Part shown: positions 8,554 through 17,097 of the stretch, in pieces
How the letters are laid out: the number at the start of each line of letters is the position of its first letter
How positions within the stretch are numbered: position 1 is the stretch's first letter
Assembly: GCA_937988775.1 (NCBI GenBank)
Contig: CALKHP010000025.1
Coordinates: 7,609 to 71,608 of the forward strand
Direction of reading: 5' to 3'
Origin: an uncultured Alphaproteobacteria bacterium
Lineage (GTDB): Bacteria > Pseudomonadota > Alphaproteobacteria > Rhizobiales > Beijerinckiaceae
DNA length: 64,000 nucleotides
The notes under the pieces: generated by a model
The model's database searches: none
The model's input: only the letters and a program-made list of their open reading frames with translations
Told to the model about the DNA's origin: nothing
Translations under genes and position numbers: made by a program

Positions 8554-9432
8554 ATGCAGGGTTTTCTCACCGACCTTCAATTCCGGATCGAATGGCTGGT
8601 GCTGCGGCTGGTGTTCGGCCTGATGCGGCTGTTGCCGCTCGACACCGCGATCCGGCTCAGCGGCGCGGTCTGGCACGCGGTCGCGCCACGCCTGCGCCGG
8701 CATGAGCGGGCGCTGCGCCATATCGAGGAGGCCATGCCCGAGTTGCCGGCGGCGGAGCGCGCGCGCATCGTCACCCGGATGTGGCGTCATCTCGGCATGA
8801 CCTTTGCCGAATCCGTGCTGCTCGACAAGCTCGCCCGCGAACCCGACCGCATCGTCCTCGACCCGGCATCCCGGACCATGGTCAAGGCGCGGATCGGCCA
8901 GCCGCTGGTATTTGCCTCCCTCCATACCGGCAACTGGGAGGTGGCAAGCTGGGCCATGCTGCTGTGCGGGGTGCGCTTCGCCGGCGTCTACCAGCAACTG
9001 CGCAACCCCTATGTCGAGAAATATCTGCTGGCGATGCGCGAGCCGTTCTATCCGCGTGGGCTGGTCTCCAAGGGCAAGGAGGCCGTGCGCTATCTCGTGC
9101 GGGCGATGGAGGACAACGAGGGCGCCGCGATGATGGCGGACCTGCGCGAATTGCGCGGCGTCTCGGTGCCGTTCTTCGGCCGCATGGCGCCATCGACGCC
9201 ATTCCCGGCAACGCTGGTGCGCTCGCATCACGGCTCGCTGCTCGCCGGCCGGGTCATCCGCACCGGTCCAGGCCGGTTCTTCGTCGAGGGTACCGAAATT
9301 CCGGTGCCGCACACCGACAATCGCCGCCACGACATCGAGGCCGCAACCGCCGCGCTCAATGCGCAGTTCGAGGTCTGGATCCGCGAAATTCCCGAACAGT
9401 GGATGTGGGCGCATCGCCGTTTCGAAAGGTAA
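8554..9432 (+). CDS. Lipid A late acyltransferase (LpxL/HtrB family)
   Basis: A 292-residue membrane-associated acyltransferase: an N-terminal hydrophobic anchor (FRIEWLVLRLVFGLMRLLPL) followed by the HX4E catalytic motif in HTGNWE (H124, E129), then VYQQLRNPYVEKY and the DLRELRGVSVPFFGR block. It would transfer a secondary acyl chain onto Kdo2-lipid IVA at the inner membrane. The open frame extends far upstream through the antisense of other genes, but the family start is at 8554 (alternative 8524). Alphaproteobacteria often add a very long acyl chain by another enzyme (LpxXL); this one is of the standard LpxL size. Confidence 0.9.
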   Translation: MQGFLTDLQFRIEWLVLRLVFGLMRLLPLDTAIRLSGAVWHAVAPRLRRHERALRHIEEAMPELPAAERARIVTRMWRHLGMTFAESVLLDKLAREPDRIVLDPASRTMVKARIGQPLVFASLHTGNWEVASWAMLLCGVRFAGVYQQLRNPYVEKYLLAMREPFYPRGLVSKGKEAVRYLVRAMEDNEGAAMMADLRELRGVSVPFFGRMAPSTPFPATLVRSHHGSLLAGRVIRTGPGRFFVEGTEIPVPHTDNRRHDIEAATAALNAQFEVWIREIPEQWMWAHRRFER

Positions 9433-9617
9433 GCGTCCATTGACGAAAGCGCGGCGCGGCCCGATATGCAGGGCAGAACGCGGTGGCACGAAACACGGTC
9501 ACCGCCAGCCTTGACGATCAGACCGTCAAGCGCGAGCGATTACAACGATATGGCGTGGGTTCTTCGCCAACCGGATAGCGAGGTTGCCGGCATCCCGTTC
9601 CGAAAGAGAGTTCGCCC

Positions 9618-9947
9618 GTGAAGCACCGCACCGCGAAATTCGCGATCGGCCAAATCGTCCGGCACCGGATTTATCCGTTTCGCGGCGTGGTGTTCGATAT
9701 CGATCCTGAATTCGACAACACCGAGGACTGGTGGCTGGCCATCCCCGCCGAGGTGCGGCCGCGCAAGGACCAGCCCTTCTATCATCTGCTCGCTGAGAAC
9801 GAGGAGACGGAATACATCGCCTATGTCTCGGAGCAGAACCTCGTGCCGGATACCTCGGGCGAGCCGCTGCGGCACTCGCAGATCAGCGAGATTTTCGAGA
9901 CCGGCCATGACGGCACGCTGGTGCCCCGCCCGCGCAGCATGCACTGA
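9618..9947 (+). CDS. hspQ: Heat shock protein HspQ (YccV-like hemimethylated-DNA-binding fold)
   Basis: A 109-residue protein with a GTG start. It contains the YccV signature: FAIGQIVRHRIYPFRGVVFD, then DPEF...EDWWLAIP and QPFYHLLAENEETEYIAYVSEQNL. HspQ is a Lon-protease specificity factor in enterobacteria and binds hemimethylated oriC in E. coli; the role here is inferred by homology. A short perfect inverted repeat (CTTGACG-N7-CGTCAAG, 9510-9530) lies about 90 nt upstream in a 185-bp leader that has no other gene. Confidence 0.93.
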   Translation: MKHRTAKFAIGQIVRHRIYPFRGVVFDIDPEFDNTEDWWLAIPAEVRPRKDQPFYHLLAENEETEYIAYVSEQNLVPDTSGEPLRHSQISEIFETGHDGTLVPRPRSMH

Positions 9948-9975
9948 GGCGGCGCGGCTTCTCCAGAAACGAAAA

Positions 9976-10000
9976 CGCGCCCGGGGCTAACCCGAGCGCG
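9976..10000 (-). terminator. Rho-independent terminator of the IalB-like gene
   Basis: A stem of ten pairs with one C-A mismatch (CGCGCCCGGG / CCCGAGCGCG) and loop GCTAA. On the minus strand it is followed by TTTTCGTTTC, so it best serves the minus-strand gene ending at 10033, but it may also stop hspQ transcripts. Confidence 0.75.
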
Positions 10001-10032
10001 TCCTGATTTCGCCTTGCTGAAAAGCTGCCGGC

Positions 10033-10779
10033 CTACTTCTTCGGCTGGGCCGGAGCCGGCGCGGCCGGAGCCTGCTTCTGCTGCTCTTCCTGCTGCTTGC
10101 GCATGGCCTCGCCACGCTTCTGCAACTCTTCCTGCAGCTTCTTCTGCTGCTCCTCGAGCACCTTCGGATCGATCGGCGGGCCGTCGAAACCCTTGGCGAA
10201 GCCGGTCAGCGGCGCCTCGAACGTGACCTCCTGGCCGGCAGCGTTCTGCGCGCTGACCTTGAGCGTCGTGCCAGCGCGCATGCTCTTGACGAACTCGTCC
10301 TTGACGCGGGCTTCCGCGAAGCAGCCGTTCGGGAAGCAGATCGTGTAGCGGCCGGCCTCCTGTTGGCCGCCATCGACACCGAAGCGGATGCCGGGCTGCA
10401 GCAGCAGCGCGGGCGGCATCAGGTAGCGCAGGATCTTTTCCTTATCGTCCTGCGTGCTGTAGACGGCGACCGCCAGCAGCGGCTCGCCATTGTCGCTCGC
10501 CACGAAATAGCGCGTGGTGAAGCAGACTTCCTTCTTGGTGCCGGGGTCCTGCGCGCATTGCTTGATCCAGTCGGTCTGGGCTGGGTCAGGCTTCACCGCC
10601 ACGGTGACGGGGCCGGTCGGCTGCTGCGGCTGGGCCGGCGCCTGTGCCGCGGGAGCCTGCGCCGGGGCCTTCTTGGGCTGGGCAAGGCCGGTGCTCACCA
10701 TCGCCAGCACGCCGGCAGTCGCCAGCAGGGCGCGGGCAAATCCGCGGCCGGCACGAAATTCCTGAGAGAGTGGCGGCAT
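10033..10779 (-). CDS. IalB-family periplasmic protein with C-terminal coiled coil
   Basis: A 248-residue secreted protein of the invasion-associated locus B family. Start at 10779 is supported by GAGGAAG upstream. A signal peptide (FARALLATAGVLAMVSTGLAQ) is followed by a Pro/Ala/Gln-rich linker, then the IalB core with paired cysteines (WIKQCAQDPGTKKEVCFTTR; YTICFPNGCFAEA). Beyond the core a 40-residue Glu/Gln/Lys-rich coiled coil (from VLEEQQKKLQEELQKRG) and an AP-rich tail extend it past the usual ~170-190 residues. Periplasmic or envelope role inferred; IalB was named for Bartonella invasion, but the family is common in free-living rhizobia. Confidence 0.88.
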   Translation of the reverse strand: MPPLSQEFRAGRGFARALLATAGVLAMVSTGLAQPKKAPAQAPAAQAPAQPQQPTGPVTVAVKPDPAQTDWIKQCAQDPGTKKEVCFTTRYFVASDNGEPLLAVAVYSTQDDKEKILRYLMPPALLLQPGIRFGVDGGQQEAGRYTICFPNGCFAEARVKDEFVKSMRAGTTLKVSAQNAAGQEVTFEAPLTGFAKGFDGPPIDPKVLEEQQKKLQEELQKRGEAMRKQQEEQQKQAPAAPAPAQPKK

Positions 10780-11048
10780 ATTCTTCCTCGTGCGGCTCAT
10801 GCGGCGCGCTTGGCTGGAACGATACGGGTGACGGCAACTGGCCGGTCGGCACAATTAACGCATTCGCCGACGCTGATGCCCCTGCGAATGCGGCACCAGC
10901 ATGACCGGGCTGTATTTAGCCGCAACACGGCACGCTTTCCAGCACAACTCGCGGCAGCAGGCAAGTTTATCGCGCGGCGCGCCGCGATCAGAACGCGCGT
11001 TGCAATTCGCCGCGACCGGGAATGCCGCCGCATGCTAATTTCACCCCG

Positions 11049-12869
11049 ATGCGAATCGGCGCGATACAATGGCTTGCCGCCTGCTGGCTGGCCCTTCTGA
11101 TGCTGTGGCCGGCCGCGCGGGCGGCACAGGCGGAGCCGCGTCACGCCATCGCCATGCATGGCGCGGCGGCCCTGCCCGAGGGTTTTTCGCATTTCCCCTA
11201 TGCCAACCCGCACGCGCCGCGCGGCGGCCGCCTGACGCTCGCCGCGCAAGGCACGTTCGACGGGCTCAACCCCTATATCGTCAACGGCTCGATGGCGGCG
11301 CAGGGCATCTCGCCCTACATCGTGCAATCGCTGATGGCGCGTTCCTATGACGAACCGTTCACGCTTTATGGCCTGATCGCCAGCAGCATCGACACGCCGG
11401 ACGACCGCAGCTCAGTGGCGTTCACCATCGACCCGCGCGCGCGCTTTTCGGACGGCACGCCAATCACCTCGGAAGACATCGCCTTTTCCTGGAAGCTGCT
11501 CAAGGATCACGGCCGCCCCAACCTGCGCGGCCAGTACGGCAAGGTCGCGCGCGTCGAGACGCCCGATCCGCACCACATACGCTTCATCTTCGCTGATCGC
11601 GGCGACTACGAACTGCCGCTGATCATCGGCCTGATGCCGGTGCTGGCCAAGCACGCCACCGACCCGGCGAAGTTCGAGCAAACCAGCTTCACCGCGCCGC
11701 TCGGCAGCGGGCCTTATGTCGTGACGGATGTCGATCCCGGCGCCAGCATCACCTACAAGCGCAACCCGCATTTCTGGGCCGCCGACCTGCCGAGCGTGCG
11801 CGGCCATTTCAACCCGGACGAGATCAGGATCGATTACTACCGCGATTCCAACGCCTTGTTCGAAGCATTCAAGGCAGGACTTTACGATTACAGGGTCGAG
11901 ACCGACGCAAGGCGCTGGCAGACGGGCTATGATTTCCCGGCCATGCGCGAGGGCGCGGTGCGCAAAGAGGCGATCCGTACGCAAACGCCGAAAGGCATGT
12001 TCGGCTTCGTGTTCAATACGCGCCGGCCGGAGTTCCAGGATGTCAGGGTGCGCGAGGCGCTCGGCCTGCTGATCGACCTGCGCTGGATCAACCGCAACCT
12101 CTACGGTGGCGCGCTAACGCATAGTGCGAGCTATTTCGCCGATTCGGAGCTTTCGGCGCTTGGCCGTCCCGCAAGCCCGGCCGAGCGCGCCCTGCTGGCG
12201 CCATTCCCCGGCGCGGTACGGCCGGACGTGATGGACGGAAGCTGGCAACCGCCAACGGGCGACGGCAGCGGGCGTGACCGCACCGATGCGCGCCGCGCCC
12301 TGAACCTGCTCGCCGCCGCCGGCTATGTGCTGAAGGGCTCGACCTTGCGCAACGCCAGGACCGGTGCGCCGTTCGCCTTCGAGATCATCGTCGACACGCG
12401 CGAGGAGGAGCGGCTCGCACTCGTCTATGCCGACGGGCTGAAGCGCGCCGGCATCAAGGTGCGCGTGCGCCAGATCGATTCGGTGCAATACCAGAAGCGC
12501 CGCATCGACTTCGATTTCGACATGCTGCTCAACACTTGGCCTGTCTCGGCCTCGCCCGGCAATGAACAGCGCGGCCGCTGGTCGAGTGCCGCCGCCGATG
12601 CGCCGGGCTCGCTCAACTATGCCGGCGTGCATTCGCCGGCGGTCGACGCCACCATCGATGCGGTGCTGGCCGCGCGCGACGAGGAAGGCTTCGTCAGCGC
12701 CGTGCGCGCCCTCGACCGGCTGCTGATGTCCGGGTTCTACGTCGTGCCGCTATTCTATGCGCCCGCCCGATGGATCGCCTATCGCAGCCGTCTCGCCCAT
12801 CCGGAGCGGCTGCCGCGCTATGAGGTCATCCCCGACGTGTGGTGGATCAAGCAGGGAGGCAAGGACTAG
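11049..12869 (+). CDS. ABC transporter periplasmic binding protein, YejA/SBP_bac_5 type (orphan)
   Basis: A 606-residue family 5 solute-binding protein. The signal segment is WLAACWLALLMLWPAARAAQA; the mature part begins HAIAMHGAAALPEGF and contains RGGRLTLAAQGTFDGLNPYI and YDEPFTLYGLIASSIDTPDD, which are features of the YejA oligopeptide/microcin-C-type subgroup. The usual yejBEF permease and ATPase genes do not follow; the next gene (3 nt on) is an adenylate-forming-like protein. The start at 11049 is chosen because it begins a proper signal peptide; an in-frame codon at 11022 is possible. It diverges from the IalB-like gene across 270 bp with no other gene. Confidence 0.88.
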   Translation: MRIGAIQWLAACWLALLMLWPAARAAQAEPRHAIAMHGAAALPEGFSHFPYANPHAPRGGRLTLAAQGTFDGLNPYIVNGSMAAQGISPYIVQSLMARSYDEPFTLYGLIASSIDTPDDRSSVAFTIDPRARFSDGTPITSEDIAFSWKLLKDHGRPNLRGQYGKVARVETPDPHHIRFIFADRGDYELPLIIGLMPVLAKHATDPAKFEQTSFTAPLGSGPYVVTDVDPGASITYKRNPHFWAADLPSVRGHFNPDEIRIDYYRDSNALFEAFKAGLYDYRVETDARRWQTGYDFPAMREGAVRKEAIRTQTPKGMFGFVFNTRRPEFQDVRVREALGLLIDLRWINRNLYGGALTHSASYFADSELSALGRPASPAERALLAPFPGAVRPDVMDGSWQPPTGDGSGRDRTDARRALNLLAAAGYVLKGSTLRNARTGAPFAFEIIVDTREEERLALVYADGLKRAGIKVRVRQIDSVQYQKRRIDFDFDMLLNTWPVSASPGNEQRGRWSSAAADAPGSLNYAGVHSPAVDATIDAVLAARDEEGFVSAVRALDRLLMSGFYVVPLFYAPARWIAYRSRLAHPERLPRYEVIPDVWWIKQGGKD

Positions 12870-12871
12870 CC

Positions 12872-14131
12872 ATGCCGCGCCATGCGACCATGCCAGCCGC
12901 CGCGCCGGAGCACCATTCCCGCACCCGGCCCGAGTTGACGCTTCAGGCGCTGCTGCGCCGTGCCATCGCGCTGCGCGGCGACGCCCCGGCCATGGCCGAG
13001 GCTCCCGACACCACCAACTGGTATCATCGCGGACCGCGCAACCTGAGCCTTGGCGCATGGGCCGAACGGGCGGAAAACCTTGGCGCGGCCATGCTCGAGC
13101 TTGGGCTTGCCGCTGGCGACCGGGTCATCGTGCAACTGCCGAACGTCGCCGATCTTGGCGCTGTCATTCTCGGCCTTGCCGGGGCCGGGCTGGTGCCCTG
13201 CCCGGTGCCGATGGGCTTTGCCGAGGACGCGCTGCATGAGGCGACCGAGGCGGCGAGCGCACGCGCCATCATCACCACGACGCGCTTTGGCCGGCAGCGG
13301 CCAGCCGAAGCGGCGGTCGGCGTCGCGGCGGCCCTGTTCGGCGTGCGCTTCGTATGCGGCTTCGGCGGAGACCTGCCCGACGGCGTCGCGCCGCTCGATG
13401 GCTGGCAGCCGGGCGCCATGCGTAACGGGCGTGACGCCGGAGCAGACGATACGGCACTCGTCACCTTCGAGCGTCGCGGTGGACGCCTCGTGCCCATGGC
13501 CCGCAGCCACCGCCAGATCGTGGCGGACGCGCTGGCCGTGGCGATCGCGGCCAGATGCGACACGCGCACGACGCTGGTCTCGACCCTGCCCGCCAGCAGC
13601 GCGCTCGGCGTGGCCGCCAACCTGCTGCTGCCGCTCCTGACCGGCACCCGCCTGCATCTGCACGGGCCGTTCTCCTCCCGCCTGCTCATCACCCAACTCG
13701 CGGCGGCGCCGGGCGCGCAGCTCCTGGTTCCAGCCGCCTTGGCCGGCACGCTCGCCGATCTCGCGGCGGAACTGCCGGGCCGCCTCGGCACGCCGCTGCT
13801 GGTGCATCGCTGGCCCGCCACCGGCGCGGCGCCCCCCACCCCGATCGCTGTCGTCGACCTGCACGGTTTCGGCGAAACCGCGCTGGTCGTGGCCACGCGC
13901 AACGCCGGGCGCGATCCTGCCCCCCTGCCGCCCCATGCGCTGCACCCGGCCGCCGAGGTGCTGGGGCTCGACAGGCCATCGCTGGAAACGGCTCTCGACG
14001 AGGCCGGCCATGTGCTGCTGCGCGGCGAGAGCGTCGCGAGCGAACTCGACACCGTGCCCGATCCCACGCGCTGGCACGATACCGGCGTGGCCGGACGCCA
14101 CCTGCCAGAAGGCTCGATTGCCCTCGGCTGA
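12872..14131 (+). CDS. Degenerate adenylate-forming (ANL superfamily) N-terminal domain protein
   Basis: A 419-residue protein resembling the N-terminal domain of acyl-CoA/aryl-CoA synthetases (LSLGAWAERAENLGAAMLEL, VIVQLPNVADLGAVILGL). The phosphate-binding A3 loop, normally TSGTTG.PKG, is eroded to LVTFERRGGRLVPMARSH (about residues 196-213); the A5 region is HGFGETAL (331-338); the A7 region is HDTGVAGRHLPEG, where the usual TGD aspartate is lost. The protein ends just there, so the C-terminal domain with the A10 lysine is missing. It is therefore probably not a normal ligase; it might bind an acyl or aryl substrate or act with a partner. Three nt separate it from the binding protein, suggesting co-translation. 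Confidence 0.8.
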   Translation: MPRHATMPAAAPEHHSRTRPELTLQALLRRAIALRGDAPAMAEAPDTTNWYHRGPRNLSLGAWAERAENLGAAMLELGLAAGDRVIVQLPNVADLGAVILGLAGAGLVPCPVPMGFAEDALHEATEAASARAIITTTRFGRQRPAEAAVGVAAALFGVRFVCGFGGDLPDGVAPLDGWQPGAMRNGRDAGADDTALVTFERRGGRLVPMARSHRQIVADALAVAIAARCDTRTTLVSTLPASSALGVAANLLLPLLTGTRLHLHGPFSSRLLITQLAAAPGAQLLVPAALAGTLADLAAELPGRLGTPLLVHRWPATGAAPPTPIAVVDLHGFGETALVVATRNAGRDPAPLPPHALHPAAEVLGLDRPSLETALDEAGHVLLRGESVASELDTVPDPTRWHDTGVAGRHLPEGSIALG

Positions 14132-14157
14132 GCCCGCGCCGACCAGCAAATTATGTC

Positions 14158-14265
14158 CCTTCTCCCGCTGGCGGGAGAAGGTCCCGGCAGGGGGATGAGG
14201 GGGAGCCCGTGCGCGCCCCCTCATCCGGCACTTCGTGCCACCTTCTCCCGCGTGCGGGAGAAGGG
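14158..14265. repeat. Family D palindromic repeat, copy 1
   Basis: Two hairpins, each with the stem CCTTCTCCCGC / GCGGGAGAAGG, in inverted arrangement around a centre rich in GGATGAGGG / CCCTCATCC. It lies between convergent genes. Related copies are at 36040-36139 and, as a half element, 49982-50027. Confidence 0.85.
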
Positions 14266-14280
14266 TTGAACCGCCCCGCC

Positions 14281-15495
14281 CTATTCCGCCGGCACCGCTC
14301 CGGCCGGGCGGCGGCTCATCAGCAGCCAGGTCACCACCGCCGCCGCGAAGATCGCGGCGCCGAACGCCGCCGTCACCAGCAGCACGGCGTGGAAGCCGCC
14401 GCGCGCATGCAGTGCCGCGATCATCGGCACCGCAAAACCGCTGACCGTGAAGCCGAGGAAATAGCGGATCGAATAGACCCGGTTGCGCATCTCGGCGGCG
14501 ACATAGCGCGCGATCATCGCATCGAGGATCACCACCTGCCCGTAAATCGCCGAGGTCGTCATCACCATGCCGAGCACCAGCGGCGCGCCCTGCGTGCCGG
14601 CGGCGAGCGCCAGGCCGATCGGCTGCATGATCGACATCCAGAAGAAGATCGCCGGCAGGGCATAGCGGTCGATCAGCCGCCCGGCGGTGATCTGGGTCAG
14701 CGCACCGCATACGAAGATCGCCGTGGTAATCCAGCCGGTCTCAGCCAGCGACACCGCGACGCCGAGGCGCTCGTCGATGACCTTCGGCAGCGCAATAGTG
14801 GTGACGTTGAAGGTGATGCCGCCGGCGACGATCGCCACGATCAGGGCCGCGACCAGCGTCACCAGCCCGCGCCGGCCGAGGCTGACGGCATGGGTCGCGC
14901 CGCGTGCGCCGCTACCCTCGCTCTCGTCCTTGACCAGCGTGAGGAAGGCGATGCCGGCCGCGATCAGCACGAGGCCGGGCATGGCGAAGGCCGCGCGCCA
15001 GCCGAAGGCGACGGCGATCGCCGCCGTGACGCCCGAGGCCGAGGCCGCGCCGAGGTTGCCCCACACGCCGTTGCGGCCGAACTCGCGGCCAAGCTGTTTG
15101 GCATTGACCACGATCATCGCGCTGCCGATCGGATGATACACGGCGCTGAACACGCCGAGTACGAGCAGCGCGACCGACAGCGCGAGCGAGCCGAACGCGG
15201 CCGCCACCAGCAGGCAGGACGCGCCATAGCCGAAGAAGAACGTCGCCAGCATGGTGCGCCGGCCGAAACGGTCGGCGAGCCAGCCGACCGGCAGCGAGCA
15301 CAGCCCGAAGGCGACGAAAGCGCCCGTGGTGAGCCAGATCAACTCATTGTAGCTGCGCCCCATATCGGCGGCGATGGCGATCACCGCCGTCGGGAAGATC
15401 AGCAGCACGAAATGATCGAGCGCGTGGGCGATATTGACGAAACGGATCGTGGCGCGCGCCCGGTCGGGCAGCACGCGCGGCTGGAAAACGGACAT
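14281..15495 (-). CDS. Major facilitator superfamily transporter
   Basis: A 404-residue, roughly 12-helix MFS protein. The inter-helix 2-3 loop motif is GWLADRFGRRTM (family consensus G-x-x-x-D-R-x-G-R-R), followed by helix stretches such as LALSVALLVLGVFSAVYHP. It starts at 15495 and is divergently transcribed from an AraC-type regulator 90 bp away, a layout typical of a locally regulated exporter. Substrate unknown. Confidence 0.88.
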   Translation of the reverse strand: MSVFQPRVLPDRARATIRFVNIAHALDHFVLLIFPTAVIAIAADMGRSYNELIWLTTGAFVAFGLCSLPVGWLADRFGRRTMLATFFFGYGASCLLVAAAFGSLALSVALLVLGVFSAVYHPIGSAMIVVNAKQLGREFGRNGVWGNLGAASASGVTAAIAVAFGWRAAFAMPGLVLIAAGIAFLTLVKDESEGSGARGATHAVSLGRRGLVTLVAALIVAIVAGGITFNVTTIALPKVIDERLGVAVSLAETGWITTAIFVCGALTQITAGRLIDRYALPAIFFWMSIMQPIGLALAAGTQGAPLVLGMVMTTSAIYGQVVILDAMIARYVAAEMRNRVYSIRYFLGFTVSGFAVPMIAALHARGGFHAVLLVTAAFGAAIFAAAVVTWLLMSRRPAGAVPAE

Positions 15496-15585
15496 GGGCC
15501 GGCCTTGCCGATTGATTGCGTTCGACGCGCATCATAGGCTGGCCCGAAAGCGATGTTAGGCCATCATTCGTCGAGGACAGGCCAG

Positions 15586-16341
15586 ATGTCCCGCAGCATT
15601 AACCGCGACGATTTCCAGCATATCGACCGCGCCATCGGCGCGATGGCGAAGGATTTTCCCGACCGGAGCCACACGGGCGAGCATTCGCATCCGCGCGGCC
15701 AGCTCCTGCACGCGGTCGAGGGCGTGATGCTGGCCCGCACCAGCACCGGCGCCTGGCTCGTGCCGCCGGGCTTCGCGCTGTGGATCCCGCCCGGGCGGCC
15801 GCATAATGTCGAGATGCGCGGCAAGGTCTCGATGCGCACCATCTATCTGCGTCAGGACGAGGCCCGGCGCATGGCGCCGCGCTGCCGGGTGATTCGCGTC
15901 GCGCCGCTGCTGCGCGAGGCAATCCTGGCGCTGGTCGAGGAGCCGCTGCTCTATGACGAGGCCGGGCGCGGCGGGCACCTGGCGGCGCTCGTCATCGACG
16001 AGATCGACCGCGCGCCGACCGAGATGCTCGAACTGCCGCTGCCATCCGATGCGAAACTGCTCCGGGTGTGCGAGGCGCTGATCGCCGATCCGGGCAGCGC
16101 GCGCGATCTCGACGGCTGGGCGGAATTCGCCAGTCTCAGCCGCCGCAGCCTGTCGCGCGGGTTTCGCGACGAAACCGGGCTGTCGCTCGGCGCGTGGCGC
16201 CGCAAACTGCGCACCCTCAACGCGCTTGGCCGGCTGGAGGGCGGCGCGAGCGTCGCCGAGACGGCGCATCGGCTGGGCTATCGCAGCGCCAGCGCCCTCA
16301 CGGCGATGATCCGGCGCGAACGCCCGGCGCCACAAACCTGA
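15586..16341 (+). CDS. AraC-family transcriptional regulator with N-terminal cupin
   Basis: A 251-residue regulator. The cupin part has HTGEHSHPRGQLLHAVEGV and PPGFALWIPPGRPHNVEM (residues ~22-70), then a C-terminal AraC helix-turn-helix pair: FASLSRRSLSRGFRDETGLS and ASVAETAHRLGYRSASALTA. This resembles the NimR/YeaM-like group that controls a divergent MFS efflux gene, and the divergent MFS gene at 14281-15495 is the likely target. Start at 15586 (MSRSINRDDFQH) rather than an in-frame codon at 15553. Confidence 0.9.
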   Translation: MSRSINRDDFQHIDRAIGAMAKDFPDRSHTGEHSHPRGQLLHAVEGVMLARTSTGAWLVPPGFALWIPPGRPHNVEMRGKVSMRTIYLRQDEARRMAPRCRVIRVAPLLREAILALVEEPLLYDEAGRGGHLAALVIDEIDRAPTEMLELPLPSDAKLLRVCEALIADPGSARDLDGWAEFASLSRRSLSRGFRDETGLSLGAWRRKLRTLNALGRLEGGASVAETAHRLGYRSASALTAMIRRERPAPQT

Positions 16342-16491
16342 GACCGCCTGCGCGCGCTTTGTCATTTCCACACAATCATGCTGGAATAGGCTCGTCGAGA
16401 GCGTGGCGCGCGGGTGCGCCGCGCAACCGGTGCAACCAAAGCCGATCCTCGGCGTTAGTTTTGGCCCACGAGGGGCCAGCAGGAGAAACTC

Positions 16492-16887
16492 ATGAGCATT
16501 TTCGGTTCGATCATGTCGAAAATTTTCGGCAGCACACCCGCACAGGCCGCGGAAGCCGCCCCTGCCGCAGGTGGCAGCGCCGCCGCGCCGGCAGCAACGG
16601 CGGCCGCCGCCGGTGGGGCCGCCGCAGCCTCGGTCGATGTCGAGGCCATCCTGACCGGGCTTGCCGCCAAGGCCGGCCAGACGCTCGACTGGCGCAAGTC
16701 GATCGTCGACCTGATGAAGCTGCTCAACCTCGACAGCAGCCTGAGCGCGCGCAAGGAGCTCGCCAAGGAGCTCAATTATAGCGGCGACACCAATGATTCC
16801 GCCTCGATGAACATCTGGCTGCACAAGCAGGTGATGCAGAAGCTGGCCGAGAATGGCGGCAAGGTGCCGGACAGCCTGAAGAACTGA
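16492..16887 (+). CDS. DUF3597 family protein
   Basis: A 131-residue protein with a clear AGGAGA ribosome site. The N-terminus is amphipathic (MSIFGSIMSKIFGS), followed by a low-complexity Ala/Gly/Pro linker (residues ~18-50) and the conserved C-terminal DUF3597 region: LDWRKSIVDLMKLLNLDSSL, RKELAKELNYSGDTNDSASM and NIWLHKQVMQKL. The fold is reported as a small helical, LysM-neighbouring family; its function is unknown. It is monocistronic and followed by GC-rich palindromes. Confidence 0.9.
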   Translation: MSIFGSIMSKIFGSTPAQAAEAAPAAGGSAAAPAATAAAAGGAAAASVDVEAILTGLAAKAGQTLDWRKSIVDLMKLLNLDSSLSARKELAKELNYSGDTNDSASMNIWLHKQVMQKLAENGGKVPDSLKN

Positions 16888-16938
16888 GGCAGATCGAAAA
16901 CCAGCGCCGGAGACCCGGTAGCGCTTTTCCGAAGCGGG

Positions 16939-17073
16939 ATCGGCCGGTCAAGCCGGCCGATGGCGGCTGGACTGGTTTGCAGCCATCTCCGCCACCGTCT
17001 TCCCCGGACTTGATCCGGGGCCGAGGGATACGGGGCGTTGACGCAGTCATGGGTCCCGGCTCAAGGCCGGGAC
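16939..17073. repeat. Hairpin plus two family B-type palindromes
   Basis: Three palindromes in a row: 16939-16961 (ATCGGCCGG-TCAAG-CCGGCCGAT), 17002-17020 (CCCCGGA-CTTGA-TCCGGGG) and 17053-17073 (GTCCCGGC-TCAAG-GCCGGGAC). They fill the gap between the convergent DUF3597 and CinA-like genes and may terminate or stabilise both transcripts. No T tracts follow. Confidence 0.8.
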
Positions 17074-17097
17074 AAGAGCAAGACCTGTTAGGAAACG

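Noticed and set aside
6940..9432. An 830-codon open frame ending with the lipid A acyltransferase
   Set aside because: Only the part from 8554 is family-like; the upstream part is in another frame of the UbiH-like gene and antisense to the AEC transporter, an effect of high GC with few stop codons.
12866..14710. A 614-codon minus-strand frame opposite the adenylate-forming gene
   Set aside because: It reads through the family D repeat and into another frame of the MFS gene; no recognisable domain.
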